From Aliarcobacter thereius LMG 24486 (lineage in GTDB: Bacteria; Campylobacterota; Campylobacteria; Campylobacterales; Arcobacteraceae), in the NCBI RefSeq assembly GCF_004214815.1, contig NZ_CP035926.1, positions 124,001-188,000 of the forward strand: a stretch of 64,000 nt of DNA, in the 5' to 3' direction. Numbering within the stretch: position 1 is the stretch's first letter; every line of letters starts with the position of its first letter. Under the pieces are notes generated by a model. That model saw only the letters and a list, made by a program, of their open reading frames with translations. It made no database searches and was not told the origin of the DNA. Below are positions 29,148-38,232 of the stretch, piece by piece. Position numbers and translations under genes: made by a program.

Positions 29148-30322
29148 GAAAAATATTAAGTATATTATTGATTTCTGGTCTATTTATGTTTTTAGTTTCT
29201 GAAGATAGTAATTTAAAAGCACCATCAAGTGAAGTTAAAGAACTTATAAAAAAATATAATCTAAAAGAGATTGATTATAAAGGTGTAAAAAAAGCTGTTG
29301 GTGTTGGAAACAGAGACTCTGCTAGTGCAGTGTTAATTGATGCAAGACCAAATGGAAAATATATACGAGGAACTATTCCATCAAGTATAAATATAAGTGA
29401 TACAAGTTTTAAAGAAGATTATAAGCAGATTGAGAATATTAATAAAAATAAAGATTTAATAGTATTTTGTGCAGGATATTCTTGTGTAAAAAGTCCAATT
29501 GTTGCAAATATGCTTAAAGAAAAAGGTCATAAAAATATAAAAGTATATAGTGGTGGTGAACCAGAATGGAGAAGTAAAAACTATTTAGAAGTTGGTACAG
29601 TAGTAGTAAAATCTTACTTAGAAAACAATAATGCTTTACTTGTTGATGCAAGACCAAATGCAAAATTTATGCAAGAAACTATAATTGGAAGTATATCAAT
29701 TCCAGATACTGCTTTTGATAAGTTAAAAGGAAGATTTCCAATAGATAAGAATGAAAAGATTGTTGCATTTTGTGCTGGATATGAGTGTGAAAAGTCTCAT
29801 ATAATTGCAAAACAACTTTACGAAATGGGATATAAAAATGTATCTGTATATGCAGGAGGAGTTCCTCAATGGAAAAAAGAGGGTTTAGCTACAACAGCTG
29901 GAAGTAAAAAAATAGCTAGTGTAGAAAAAGAAGCAAAAGCTGAGTTTAGTAAAAATGGTGTAAAAATAGGTGTTGATGAGGGAACAGTTGATGGTGAGTG
30001 GCTAAAAGAGTTGATACTTTCAAATAAAGTTCCAAATAATATTCAAATAGTAAATGTATTGCCAGTAAAAGATTTTAAGAAAGGGCATATTAAAGGCTCT
30101 ATAAATATTGAGGCAGAAAAATTTAGTGCAAAAGATATTTTAGCTAAACTTCCAAAAGATAAATCTATTGTATTTCATTGTAGTGCTGGATCAAGATCAC
30201 TTGAAGCATGGATGAAGATGCAAAAAGAGAAAATTGATATGAGTGAAATATTCTATTTAGATGCAGTTATAAAATGTGAAAATAGTAATTGTAATATAGA
30301 AGTAAATGAGCCTTTAGGATAA
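29144..30322 (+). CDS. Exported protein with three rhodanese domains
   Basis: The 392-residue protein has a hydrophobic N-terminus (about 3-19), suggesting a signal peptide or anchor. Three rhodanese domains follow. Active-site loops are CAGYSC (about 109), CAGYEC (about 210) and CSAGSRS (about 346). The first two domains are close duplicates (ALLVDARPNAKFMQETIIGS against AVLIDARPNGKYIRGTIPSS) and each has an extra Cys in the loop. The third is a more typical single-Cys rhodanese. It would transfer sulfane sulfur, probably that made by the upstream oxidoreductase. A strong terminator follows. Confidence 0.88.
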   Translation: MRKILSILLISGLFMFLVSEDSNLKAPSSEVKELIKKYNLKEIDYKGVKKAVGVGNRDSASAVLIDARPNGKYIRGTIPSSINISDTSFKEDYKQIENINKNKDLIVFCAGYSCVKSPIVANMLKEKGHKNIKVYSGGEPEWRSKNYLEVGTVVVKSYLENNNALLVDARPNAKFMQETIIGSISIPDTAFDKLKGRFPIDKNEKIVAFCAGYECEKSHIIAKQLYEMGYKNVSVYAGGVPQWKKEGLATTAGSKKIASVEKEAKAEFSKNGVKIGVDEGTVDGEWLKELILSNKVPNNIQIVNVLPVKDFKKGHIKGSINIEAEKFSAKDILAKLPKDKSIVFHCSAGSRSLEAWMKMQKEKIDMSEIFYLDAVIKCENSNCNIEVNEPLG

Positions 30323-30340
30323 AAACTTAAAGGCAATAAA

Positions 30341-30370
30341 AAAAGGGAAGAGTAAAAACTCTTCCCTTTT
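30341..30370. terminator. Strong bidirectional terminator
   Basis: 13-bp perfect stem (30341-30353 with 30358-30370) with a 4-nt loop, A-run before and T-run after. It separates the rhodanese gene from the convergent rplT. Confidence 0.85.
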
Positions 30371-30391
30371 TTATTTATAATTGCAAATTTA

Positions 30392-30748
30392 TTATTTAAG
30401 TGCTGCTTTAGCAGAAACTACTAAAGATGCAAATGCAGCAGAATCATTCATAGCAAGATCAGCAAGTATTTTTCTATCTAGTTCAATACCTGATAATCTA
30501 AGACCATTTATAAATCTTGAGTAGTTAATATCATTTAATCTACAAGCCGCATTGATTCTTATAATCCACAGTTTTCTAATATCTCTTTTTTTCTGTCTTC
30601 TATCTCTATAAGCATAAACAAGGCTTCTTTCTAATTGTTCTTTAGCTTTTCTGAAGTGTTTACTTCTTCCACTATAGAAACCTCTTGCTAATTTTAATAT
30701 TTTTTTGTGTCTTCTTCTTCTTACAACACCAGTTTTTACTCTTGGCAT
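30392..30748 (-). CDS. rplT: 50S ribosomal protein L20
   Basis: 118-residue L20 with [21 protein letters not shown] at the start and [20 protein letters not shown] in the middle. AAAGGAAAGAT precedes the start. It follows rpmI after a 94-bp spacer that can fold into two hairpins. Confidence 0.97.
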   Translation of the reverse strand: MPRVKTGVVRRRRHKKILKLARGFYSGRSKHFRKAKEQLERSLVYAYRDRRQKKRDIRKLWIIRINAACRLNDINYSRFINGLRLSGIELDRKILADLAMNDSAAFASLVVSAKAALK

Positions 30749-30785
30749 ATCTTTCCTTTCTTTACCGTTATACTTAAATAAGGTG

Positions 30786-30818
30786 TCGGTTTAACCGAAC
30801 TTATCCATTATAAATGGA
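30786..30818 (-). promoter_or_regulatory. Two small hairpins in the rpmI-rplT spacer (possible L20 regulatory leader)
   Basis: 30786-30798 forms a 6-bp stem with a 1-nt loop on paper (TCGGTT/AACCGA) and 30804-30818 a 6-bp stem with a 3-nt loop. The spacer of 94 nt is unusually long for this pair. L20 or L35 autoregulation is known in other bacteria, but this assignment is inference only. Confidence 0.35.
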
Positions 30819-30842
30819 GGGACAAATTACTAAAAATAGTAA

Positions 30843-31040
30843 TTACGCTTTACACAACATAGAAAGAGTTCCAGCTATATTTGTACTATGTACAGTTTGT
30901 GGTCCTCTTAAATTTCTTTTTCTTTTTTGAGTTTTTTTTGTCAAAATGTGGCTTCTAAAAGCTGAACCTCTTTTAATAGATCCGTTTTTCTTTACTTTAA
31001 ATCTTTTAACAGCACCTTTAACGCTTTTCATTTTTGGCAT
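30843..31040 (-). CDS. rpmI: 50S ribosomal protein L35
   Basis: 65-residue L35 with [20 protein letters not shown] and the basic segment [25 protein letters not shown] precedes the start. It is transcribed toward rplT and separated from thrS-infC by a terminator. Confidence 0.96.
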   Translation of the reverse strand: MPKMKSVKGAVKRFKVKKNGSIKRGSAFRSHILTKKTQKRKRNLRGPQTVHSTNIAGTLSMLCKA

Positions 31041-31091
31041 AAAGAAATCCTTTCATATAAATTTGCATTTTTCTTAATGAAAAAGTTTTGC

Positions 31092-31097
31092 ATTATA
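31092..31097 (-). promoter_or_regulatory. Candidate -10 element for rpmI-rplT
   Basis: Minus-strand TATAAT in the 121-bp spacer between infC and rpmI, downstream of the infC terminator. No clear -35. It suggests that L35-L20 have their own promoter. Confidence 0.4.
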
Positions 31098-31131
31098 CCT
31101 AAGTAGATATTAATGGTAGTTTAAAAAAATA

Positions 31132-31156
31132 AAAAGAGAAGAGTTACTTCTCTTTT
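31132..31156 (-). terminator. Terminator behind infC
   Basis: 10-bp perfect stem (31132-31141 with 31147-31156, 5-nt loop) followed on the minus strand by a T-rich run, 5 nt after the infC stop. Confidence 0.7.
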
Positions 31157-31161
31157 AAATA

Positions 31162-31689
31162 TTAGTCTTTTTTAGGAGTTACAAGAAGATTTACGTATCT
31201 ACCTTCAAGTTTTGGTTCTTTGTCCATAACAGCAATGTTTTCAACCATAGCCCAAACTCTATTTAGAACTTCAACACCAGCTTCAGGATTTGCCATCTCT
31301 CTACCTTTTAGAAAAACTCTAAACTTAACATGATTTCCATCTTCTAAAAATTCAATTGCATGTTTTACTTTGTAATTTATATCATTTTCAGCAATTTTTA
31401 CAGATAATTTTATCTCTTTAACAACAATAACTTTCTGATTCTTTTTAGCTTCTTTTTTCTTTTTCTCTTGTTGATATTTGAATTTACTATAATCCATAAT
31501 CTTAGCAACAGGTGGTTTTGCATCAGGTGCTATAAGAACCAAATCAAGACCAGCTTCATCTGCAAGAGAAAGTGCTTGTGCAGTTGTAATTATTCCATAA
31601 TTCTCTCCATCATCACTTGTACATCTTAATTCTTTTGCTGTAATATCTTCATTCATAATTACATCTGATTTTCTATTGTCTCTACTCAA
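31162..31689 (-). CDS. infC: Translation initiation factor IF-3
   Basis: IF3 (175 residues) checks start-codon pairing on the 30S subunit. It has the N-domain [11 protein letters not shown] and [22 protein letters not shown], a Lys-rich linker, and the C-domain [31 protein letters not shown]. The chosen start is TTG at 31689, overlapping the thrS stop as TTGA; GGAAG precedes it. An internal ATG (31656) gives a slightly shorter protein. A non-AUG start fits the known IF3 feedback on its own mRNA in other bacteria (established for the AUU of E. coli). Confidence 0.93.
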   Translation of the reverse strand: MSRDNRKSDVIMNEDITAKELRCTSDDGENYGIITTAQALSLADEAGLDLVLIAPDAKPPVAKIMDYSKFKYQQEKKKKEAKKNQKVIVVKEIKLSVKIAENDINYKVKHAIEFLEDGNHVKFRVFLKGREMANPEAGVEVLNRVWAMVENIAVMDKEPKLEGRYVNLLVTPKKD

Positions 31690-33494
31690 ATTTTACTTCC
31701 TTTTAGTATATTTATTAAATTCTGCAAAAATTCATCTTTGCTTAAATTTGATTGCTCTCTTTTTCTTCTATCTCTTAGAGCCACAGTTTTATTTGCAAGC
31801 TCTTCATCACCAAGAATAACAAGCATTGGAACTCTTTGTTTCTCTGCCATTCTTATTCTTTTATTTAAACTCTCATTCATATCATAAATTGATGAGTCTA
31901 AATCATTTTCAATTAACTCTTTTTGTAACTCTTTAGCATAAGCAACATGTGGCTCAGCTATTGGTATAAAAATAACTTGTGTTGGAGCAATTGCAAATGG
32001 AAACTCTCCAGCACAGTGTTCAGTTAAAATTCCTATAAATCTTTCAAATGAACCTAAAATTGCTCTATGAATCATCACAGGTTGTTCTTTTTCACCTTTT
32101 TCATTTATATAAGATATATTAAATCTTGAAGGTAAATTCATATCAATTTGAACAGTTCCGCATTGCCATTTTCTTCCAATTGCATCAAGAATTTTGATAT
32201 CAATTTTTGGACCATAAAATGCTCCACCACCTTCATCTATTCCATAAGATATATTTTTTTCATCTAAAGCATTCATAATAGCTTTTGTAGTTGTTTCCCA
32301 AAAAATATCATCACCAATTGCTTTTTCTGGTTTTGTTGATACTTCAATTTCATATTTGAAATCAAATAGCTTTAAAAGAGAATCAACAAATTCTAAAACC
32401 TCAAAAATAACATCTTTTATCTGATTTTGTGTACAAAAAATATGTGCATCATCTTGAGTAAACTCTCTTACTCTAAATAATCCATGCATAGCTCCACTTA
32501 ATTCATGTCTATGTACAACTCCATATTCAAAGAATTTTTTTGGAAGTTCTTTGTATGAAACTAAATCATTATCAAAGATTTGAATATGACCAACACAGTT
32601 CATTGGTTTTATTCCATACTCTTGCTCATCAATAGTTGTAAAATACATATTCTCTTTGTAATTTGCATAGTGTCCTGAAGTTCTCCACATATCAGCTTTT
32701 AAAATTTCTGGACCACGAACAGGCTCATAACCTCTAACTCTATGAGCTTTATATAAAAGATGTTCTAATTTACTTCTAAGTCTTGCACCATTTGGAAGCC
32801 AAAGTGGAAGACCAGCTCCTACTTCATCATTAAATGTAAATAATTCTAACTCTGTTCCTAATTTTCTATGATCTCTTTTTTTAGCTTCTTCAAGCATCGT
32901 AATATAATCATTCAAAGCTTTTTTATCAAAAAATGAAATTCCATAAATTCTTGTAATCATTTCATTCTTTTCATCGCCTCCAAGATAAGCTCCAGCTACT
33001 CTTGTAAGTTTGAAACTTCTTATCATTCTTGTATTTGGTAAATGTGGACCTCTACATAAATCTTCAAAATCACCTTGTTTATAAACAGTTATTACTTCAT
33101 CTTTAATATTTTTTAAAACAGCTTGTTTTAGCTCATCATTTTTGAATTTCTCATAAAACTCTTCTCTTGAAGTTTCATGTCTTGTAATTGGAAGTTTCCT
33201 ATCTGCAAGCTCTTTCATCTTTTTTTCAATTTTTGGTAAATCTTCATCTGAGATTTTATTATTTACCTTAAAATCGTAATAAAATCCTTCATTCACAACA
33301 GGACCAACAAAGAATTTTGCTTCAGGATATAGTTCTTTGATAGCTTGAGCCATAAGATGAGCAGTTGAATGTCTTAAAATCTCTAAAGATTCGTTTGAGT
33401 CGTCAGCTTTTATTGTATCTCCTACAATATTTAAAGCTTCTGCAGTTTGAAGGTCGAAAATTTGACCATCATTTAAAATACCAATTGGTTCCAA
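31686..33494 (-). CDS. thrS: Threonyl-tRNA synthetase
   Basis: The 602-residue class II synthetase charges tRNA-Thr. The editing-domain motif [11 protein letters not shown] (about 42) and catalytic segments ([43 protein letters not shown]) are present, followed by an anticodon-binding domain with [18 protein letters not shown]. The N-terminal TGS part is short. The start is TTG at 33494 with AAAGGA about 8 nt upstream; no in-frame ATG is nearby. infC overlaps its stop. Confidence 0.95.
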   Translation of the reverse strand: MEPIGILNDGQIFDLQTAEALNIVGDTIKADDSNESLEILRHSTAHLMAQAIKELYPEAKFFVGPVVNEGFYYDFKVNNKISDEDLPKIEKKMKELADRKLPITRHETSREEFYEKFKNDELKQAVLKNIKDEVITVYKQGDFEDLCRGPHLPNTRMIRSFKLTRVAGAYLGGDEKNEMITRIYGISFFDKKALNDYITMLEEAKKRDHRKLGTELELFTFNDEVGAGLPLWLPNGARLRSKLEHLLYKAHRVRGYEPVRGPEILKADMWRTSGHYANYKENMYFTTIDEQEYGIKPMNCVGHIQIFDNDLVSYKELPKKFFEYGVVHRHELSGAMHGLFRVREFTQDDAHIFCTQNQIKDVIFEVLEFVDSLLKLFDFKYEIEVSTKPEKAIGDDIFWETTTKAIMNALDEKNISYGIDEGGGAFYGPKIDIKILDAIGRKWQCGTVQIDMNLPSRFNISYINEKGEKEQPVMIHRAILGSFERFIGILTEHCAGEFPFAIAPTQVIFIPIAEPHVAYAKELQKELIENDLDSSIYDMNESLNKRIRMAEKQRVPMLVILGDEELANKTVALRDRRKREQSNLSKDEFLQNLINILKGSKI

Positions 33495-33603
33495 AAAATT
33501 CCTTTTATCTATGTTTAAAATTTAAAATGCAACTATTTTATCTTAAAAAGCCTTAATCTAAAAAAACATAGAGATATTTAATAAAAATAAGTTACAATTT
33601 GGA

Positions 33604-34110
33604 ATGATTTTAAATATTTCAAAAATAAAAACCGAAGCACTTCTACTATTTTGTAGGGATTTAATAAATTCATATAAAGATTCAAAAAGTAATCTAGGAC
33701 TTGATGATTTACTTGAAGAAGAGTTTAAAACAATAAATAGTGATATATATAAACAGTTAAATAACCTTTTGCAAGATTCAAGCTTTTATATAAAGAATCA
33801 AAACTCATTTAGAGTAAAAGCTATATTAAAATCTTATAATTTTATAAATAGAAGCATCTCAAAATCTTTACAAAAAGATGAATCTTTTAATCCTTCAATG
33901 CTATTATTCTCACTTTTAGCACTTTGGTTTAAAGAACTTAATAAAGAAGCAGATAGTAAAGAGTACATATATTTTATACTCTATCCATATTCAAATGTTT
34001 ATGATAAGTTTTTATTAAAAATAAAAAATAGTGATTTTAGAAATATGAATATAAAGATGATTGATATTGCTGAAAGAACAATAGAAAACTATGAAAACTT
34101 TTCACTATAA
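33604..34110 (+). CDS. Hypothetical helical protein
   Basis: This 168-residue protein is not recognised. It is mainly helical and charged, has no signal peptide or clear membrane segment, and has one moderately hydrophobic stretch (FNPSMLLFSLLALWFKEL, about 98-115). It is divergent from thrS and stands alone. The ATG at 33604 has only a TTTGGA directly in front. No function assigned. Confidence 0.65.
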   Translation: MILNISKIKTEALLLFCRDLINSYKDSKSNLGLDDLLEEEFKTINSDIYKQLNNLLQDSSFYIKNQNSFRVKAILKSYNFINRSISKSLQKDESFNPSMLLFSLLALWFKELNKEADSKEYIYFILYPYSNVYDKFLLKIKNSDFRNMNIKMIDIAERTIENYENFSL

Positions 34111-34142
34111 AAGAGTATTCACTCATTTATAGTAAATTTTGA

Positions 34143-34463
34143 TTAACAAGCTGGAACATTTCCTGAATCACTAGCAAATTCAATAGAAAAATCCATTACA
34201 CTATTTAGTAAGTTTGGTTTAACAGAACCTTCAACATAGTTTGGACAAAACTTCATTATTTCAGCTTCAGCTTTTCCATCAGCTTTTATTTGTCTCCACT
34301 CATCTTGAGTGTGCTTTAGAGCAAATATTGCACCATCCATACCACAAGGCTCTTTTAAAAATTTAATAAAAACTTTTTGACCTCTTGAAGCATCTGCCAT
34401 AAGTGAAGTTGAAGTGATTGCTAAAGCTAAAAAAGAAGCCAACAATAAGTTTAATAATTTCAT
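34143..34463 (-). CDS. Periplasmic cytochrome c-like protein lacking a CXXCH heme motif
   Basis: The 106-residue protein has a signal peptide (about 1-23, cleavage near LMADA). The mature part has the pattern RGQKVFIKFLKEPCGMDGA and FALKHTQDEW, like small class I cytochromes. There is no CXXCH, so covalent heme attachment is unlikely. Three cysteines remain in the mature part and could form a disulfide. The resemblance is suggestive and the function unknown. AGGAGAAT precedes the start. It is divergent from the NFACT gene. Confidence 0.7.
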   Translation of the reverse strand: MKLLNLLLASFLALAITSTSLMADASRGQKVFIKFLKEPCGMDGAIFALKHTQDEWRQIKADGKAEAEIMKFCPNYVEGSVKPNLLNSVMDFSIEFASDSGNVPAC

Positions 34464-34559
34464 ATAATTCTCCTAAATAAAATTTGGGTACAATTATAGC
34501 TATTTGATATAAAAATAGTCTGAAAATTATAATAAAAAATTAATAAAAGAGAATGAAAA

Positions 34560-35888
34560 ATGAGATACTTTTTGCTTAAAAATATAGTTGAATATCTGCT
34601 TGTAAAAGCCCAATTTATAAAGATTATAAGAAGAATTGATAACAATATTATTATAATAGAATTTAATAATTCAAATATCATATATTTTGATTTAACAAAA
34701 TCAAACTCAATGATATTTAAATCTAAAGAAAAACTAGCTTCAAAAAAAGAGTTTCAAGCACCCTTTGATGTAGTTTTACAAAAAAGATTTACAAATGCGA
34801 AAATAGAGAATATATTTTTATTAAATGATGATAAAGTAATAAGATTTATTACAAACTCTTCAAACTCTTATAAAAAAGAGATTTCTATTTTGCAGTTGGA
34901 ATTTACAGGTAAATATACAAATATTCTAATACTAGATGAAAATGAGATTGTGCTTGAAGCCTTAAGACATATTGATGAGAATTCATCTTTTAGAGTTGTT
35001 AAAGTTGGAGTAAAACTTCTTCCTCTTCCAAAAAAAGATATTGTTTTTAAAGAAGAAAAAGTAGATGATATAGAAGAATTTTTATATAATATTTATGAAA
35101 ATAAAGAGGAAAACAACTTTGAACTTATTAAAAAACAAAAACTTAATATTGTAGAAAAAGATATACAAAAAATAGAAAATATTTTGAAGAAACTTCCAAA
35201 AAAAGATGAATTGGAGCTTGAGGCAAAAGAGATTTATGAAAAAGCAAATTTAATTTTGGCAAATCTTCATAATATTAAACCTTATCAAAACGAGATATTA
35301 GTTTTAAACAGTGAAAATATAGAGATTAAAATAGAACTTGAAAACTCAAAAAATCCAAGTATTTACACAAATAAACTTTTTAAAAATGCAAAAAGAGCAA
35401 AACAAAAAGCAAATAATATAAAAATAGAGAAAGATAATCTTGAAGATAAATTACTTTTCGCAAATAAATTAAAATTAAATATTGAAAATTCAAATAGTAT
35501 TGAAGAGTGTGAGTTTTTACTTCCTAAAAAAGATAAAAATCAAACAAAAACAAAGAAAGAGAAAAATTATGAAAGTTTTTTCTTTGAAGGTTTTAAAATA
35601 ATGCTTGGAAGCAATGAAAGAGAAAATATTTATCTACTTGAAAACTCAAAAGCAAGTGATTTTTGGTTTCATTTAAAAGATAGACCATCTTGTCATGTAA
35701 TTGTACAAAATAGTAAAAAAACTATTCCAAATAGTCTTATAGAAAAAGCTGCTAAGCTGTGTGTTGAGTTTAGTGTTGATAGCAAAGGTGTTTTTGAAGT
35801 CGATTATACACAAAGAAGAAATGTAAAAATACAACATGGTGCAAATGTATTATATAATCCTTATAATACTATTGTTGTAAAGATATAG
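34560..35888 (+). CDS. NFACT family protein (RqcH/Rqc2/FbpA-like)
   Basis: RqcH-type proteins add C-terminal alanine tails to stalled nascent chains on 50S subunits. The 442-residue protein has an NFACT-N domain (FTGKYTNILILDENEIVLEALRHI, about 118-141), a coiled-coil middle (about 200-330) and the C-terminal NFACT-R (DUF814) domain with FWFHLKDRPSCHVIVQN (about 363) and VDYTQRRNVKIQHGANVLY. The position of the conserved Asp-Arg of NFACT-N reads NDDKVIRF, with Lys in place of Arg. It is shorter than the Bacillus protein, as expected if the helical middle is reduced. Confidence 0.85.
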   Translation: MRYFLLKNIVEYLLVKAQFIKIIRRIDNNIIIIEFNNSNIIYFDLTKSNSMIFKSKEKLASKKEFQAPFDVVLQKRFTNAKIENIFLLNDDKVIRFITNSSNSYKKEISILQLEFTGKYTNILILDENEIVLEALRHIDENSSFRVVKVGVKLLPLPKKDIVFKEEKVDDIEEFLYNIYENKEENNFELIKKQKLNIVEKDIQKIENILKKLPKKDELELEAKEIYEKANLILANLHNIKPYQNEILVLNSENIEIKIELENSKNPSIYTNKLFKNAKRAKQKANNIKIEKDNLEDKLLFANKLKLNIENSNSIEECEFLLPKKDKNQTKTKKEKNYESFFFEGFKIMLGSNERENIYLLENSKASDFWFHLKDRPSCHVIVQNSKKTIPNSLIEKAAKLCVEFSVDSKGVFEVDYTQRRNVKIQHGANVLYNPYNTIVVKI

Positions 35889-35891
35889 ATT

Positions 35892-37706
35892 TTAAGGGAT
35901 AAAGTAGTAATAAAAACCAAATTTTAGACTATCTTGATTTTTCTCTAAGTCATTATTTAGATATTTTAAATTTAATGCAAAATCTTTATTTAGTTTCAAA
36001 GTATAAAAAGCTTCAAAGCTATTTCTTTCAAAACCTTTATCAAATTTTGCATAACGATAATCTAGACCAAATTTGGTATTTTTAAAATAGTTACTAACTA
36101 TTCCAACTCTTGTACCAGCTGAATAAAACTGTTCTTTAGATGTAAAAAATGAGTTTAAATCAAGTAAAATATATGCAAAAGTAGAATCTAAACCAAAACT
36201 AGTACCAAAGCTAGGATTTATTTTAAAAGAGTCATCATTGTTAAAATCAAATTTTTCATAAGCAGTATTTATAGTCCAAGAGAGTGATTTAAAAAGTTGA
36301 TCTCTTGGAGAGAAAGATTCTATATTCAAAAGAGTTATTTTATCGATTTTTATATCTTCATTTTTCTCTTTTTTTAGTTTTAATTCAAAGAAATCTATAT
36401 ATGCACCTTGTAAATAACCATCTTCAACATCATAAATATCATGATAAGCTGGTTTTATAGTAAATTCAAAATTATCATTTGAATCATAGAAAAGCCCAAC
36501 TCTTGAAGAATTATGAGAGTATATAGGATTTGTTGGAGCTTTTATATCAAAATCAGAAGAGATTGGATAAGAGCTCCTCTCTTTTAAGGTATTTAGATAA
36601 TTCTTTACATATTTATTTTTTTCTGTACCTTTTTCACTTCTTAAATATTGAGTATAAGCAATTTTAAGATCTAGATATGCTATTTTGTCTTCTTGGCTTA
36701 AACTATCTTCAAGTGTTTTGTCTTTTTTTATAAAATCATTTATAAACTTTTTATTTTCTATTTTTTCATTCAAAAGATATTTCATTTTTTTCATTGTTGA
36801 GTATCTATATTTTGAATCATCAATTAAATTTTCTTTATCTAAAAGTTTTATTGTATCAAGAGGAATAGTTTTGAAAGTAAAATGATTTGTTAGCTCTAAA
36901 TTAGGTCTGGCTACTTCAAATAACCATAAAAGTGAATATGAGCAATTTTCTTTAAAAAAGAAATAATCAGCATATGAATCTTTTAATTCCCAAGAGTGTA
37001 AAATTAATCTATCTATTTCATCTTTTTTTAAATTTAAATCATATTCCCAAACATCTCTTTGTTCTATATTATTATATGTTTTTAATTTTTCATAGTAAGG
37101 TTGAATGGTATATTTACCTTCATATCCACCAAAAATACCTTTAGTAGCAAAAATCAAACCATTTTTTTCATTTGTTTCAGCTGCATAATTTAAAGCATAA
37201 GATAATAAAGGAGAATCTTTTTGCGATGAAATTTTTAGAAAAGTATGTCCATACATTGAAGCAGGAGAGTTAATATGAGAAGCTGGAAATACAAGGCTTA
37301 TAAAATTTGCATTTAGAGTTTTTTTATACTCTTCTAATTCACTACATTCATATTTTTTAATAATATTATCTAAATTAGGAATACTATTTTTAAGAAAATC
37401 TACTCTTAATGGAAACCTACATAAAATATTATCTGTTCCGTTTTCTAGGGCTTTTAGAGTTTCAATTAACTCATCTTTCAAATCATATTTACCATTTTTG
37501 GAAATAAAAAAATTACTAGAATCTATTTCACTGCTAGATGATTTATAATGAAACAGTTTTTTAAAATAACTATCTTCATATAATTTCTTTTCAATAGCTA
37601 AATTGTAAATATCATTTGAAAATAATGGAGATAAAAAAAAGCAACAAAAGAGAAAACTCTTTGTTACTTTTTTAGAAAGATTACATAAGTTTTGCAATAG
37701 TATCAA
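35892..37706 (-). CDS. DUF4105/Lnb-N domain outer-envelope protein
   Basis: The protein has 604 residues with a hydrophobic N-terminus (FLFCCFFLSPLFS, about 18-30), probably a signal peptide. The DUF4105 (Lnb N-terminal periplasmic) domain has the conserved NSPASMYGHTFLKISS (His about 170) and KENCSYSLLWLFE (Cys about 255), a cysteine/histidine pair as in papain-like folds. The C-terminal third (from about 380) is rich in alternating aromatic residues and ends in FYYYFIP, like a beta-barrel. The start is uncertain: no in-frame ATG is near and TTG at 37706, inside the upstream DUF3015 gene, is chosen. Substrate unknown. Confidence 0.82.
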   Translation of the reverse strand: MILLQNLCNLSKKVTKSFLFCCFFLSPLFSNDIYNLAIEKKLYEDSYFKKLFHYKSSSSEIDSSNFFISKNGKYDLKDELIETLKALENGTDNILCRFPLRVDFLKNSIPNLDNIIKKYECSELEEYKKTLNANFISLVFPASHINSPASMYGHTFLKISSQKDSPLLSYALNYAAETNEKNGLIFATKGIFGGYEGKYTIQPYYEKLKTYNNIEQRDVWEYDLNLKKDEIDRLILHSWELKDSYADYFFFKENCSYSLLWLFEVARPNLELTNHFTFKTIPLDTIKLLDKENLIDDSKYRYSTMKKMKYLLNEKIENKKFINDFIKKDKTLEDSLSQEDKIAYLDLKIAYTQYLRSEKGTEKNKYVKNYLNTLKERSSYPISSDFDIKAPTNPIYSHNSSRVGLFYDSNDNFEFTIKPAYHDIYDVEDGYLQGAYIDFFELKLKKEKNEDIKIDKITLLNIESFSPRDQLFKSLSWTINTAYEKFDFNNDDSFKINPSFGTSFGLDSTFAYILLDLNSFFTSKEQFYSAGTRVGIVSNYFKNTKFGLDYRYAKFDKGFERNSFEAFYTLKLNKDFALNLKYLNNDLEKNQDSLKFGFYYYFIP

Positions 37707-38118
37707 TAACTTCAGCAGAACTTACATTTTCATTTGAATAAATTTCTGAAAAATTAGCTTGTAATTTTGCAAAAAATGCATCGTTGTTTTCAACATTCAT
37801 TAAATTTGCAACAGTTAATAAAGTTTCACCATTTCCTGATGAAATATCCATTGCTAATTCATCCATGTTTTCATTTACAAATCTGTTTAATTTGTCATTT
37901 GATGCAAAACTTTTTGGTTGTTCACAGTCAAAAGTTCCACTTGTAATAGCAAAAGTTTGACTTGCTGAGCCATTAGTAGTTATTGCCAATACTTGAGATA
38001 CTGTTGTGCTTTGGTCTTTAATTACTGTATTACCTAGACCACAACCAGTATTTGGATGCTTTGCATACAATGAACTTGTAATTAAAAACAAAGATATTGA
38101 TAAAAATATTTTTTTCAT
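37681..38118 (-). CDS. DUF3015 family periplasmic protein
   Basis: 145 residues with a clear signal peptide (ending near SSLYA, about 19). The mature N-terminus NTGCGLGNTVI and TSGTFDCEQPKSFASNDKLNRFVNENMDELA match DUF3015. Two conserved cysteines could form a disulfide. AAAGGATCC precedes the start. Its 3' end overlaps the DUF4105 gene by 26 bases, and the two are often found together in proteobacteria as far as I recall, so a shared role is likely. Confidence 0.87.
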   Translation of the reverse strand: MKKIFLSISLFLITSSLYAKHPNTGCGLGNTVIKDQSTTVSQVLAITTNGSASQTFAITSGTFDCEQPKSFASNDKLNRFVNENMDELAMDISSGNGETLLTVANLMNVENNDAFFAKLQANFSEIYSNENVSSAEVIDTIAKLM

Positions 38119-38232
38119 ATTGGATCCTTTTTAAAATATAAGATTAACTTTAAAATAAATAAATATTAAATTTTCAGAGTGAAAAACTTAGAGAGTATTA
38201 ACTTTATAATTAATACTCTCATAGTTTGTAAA

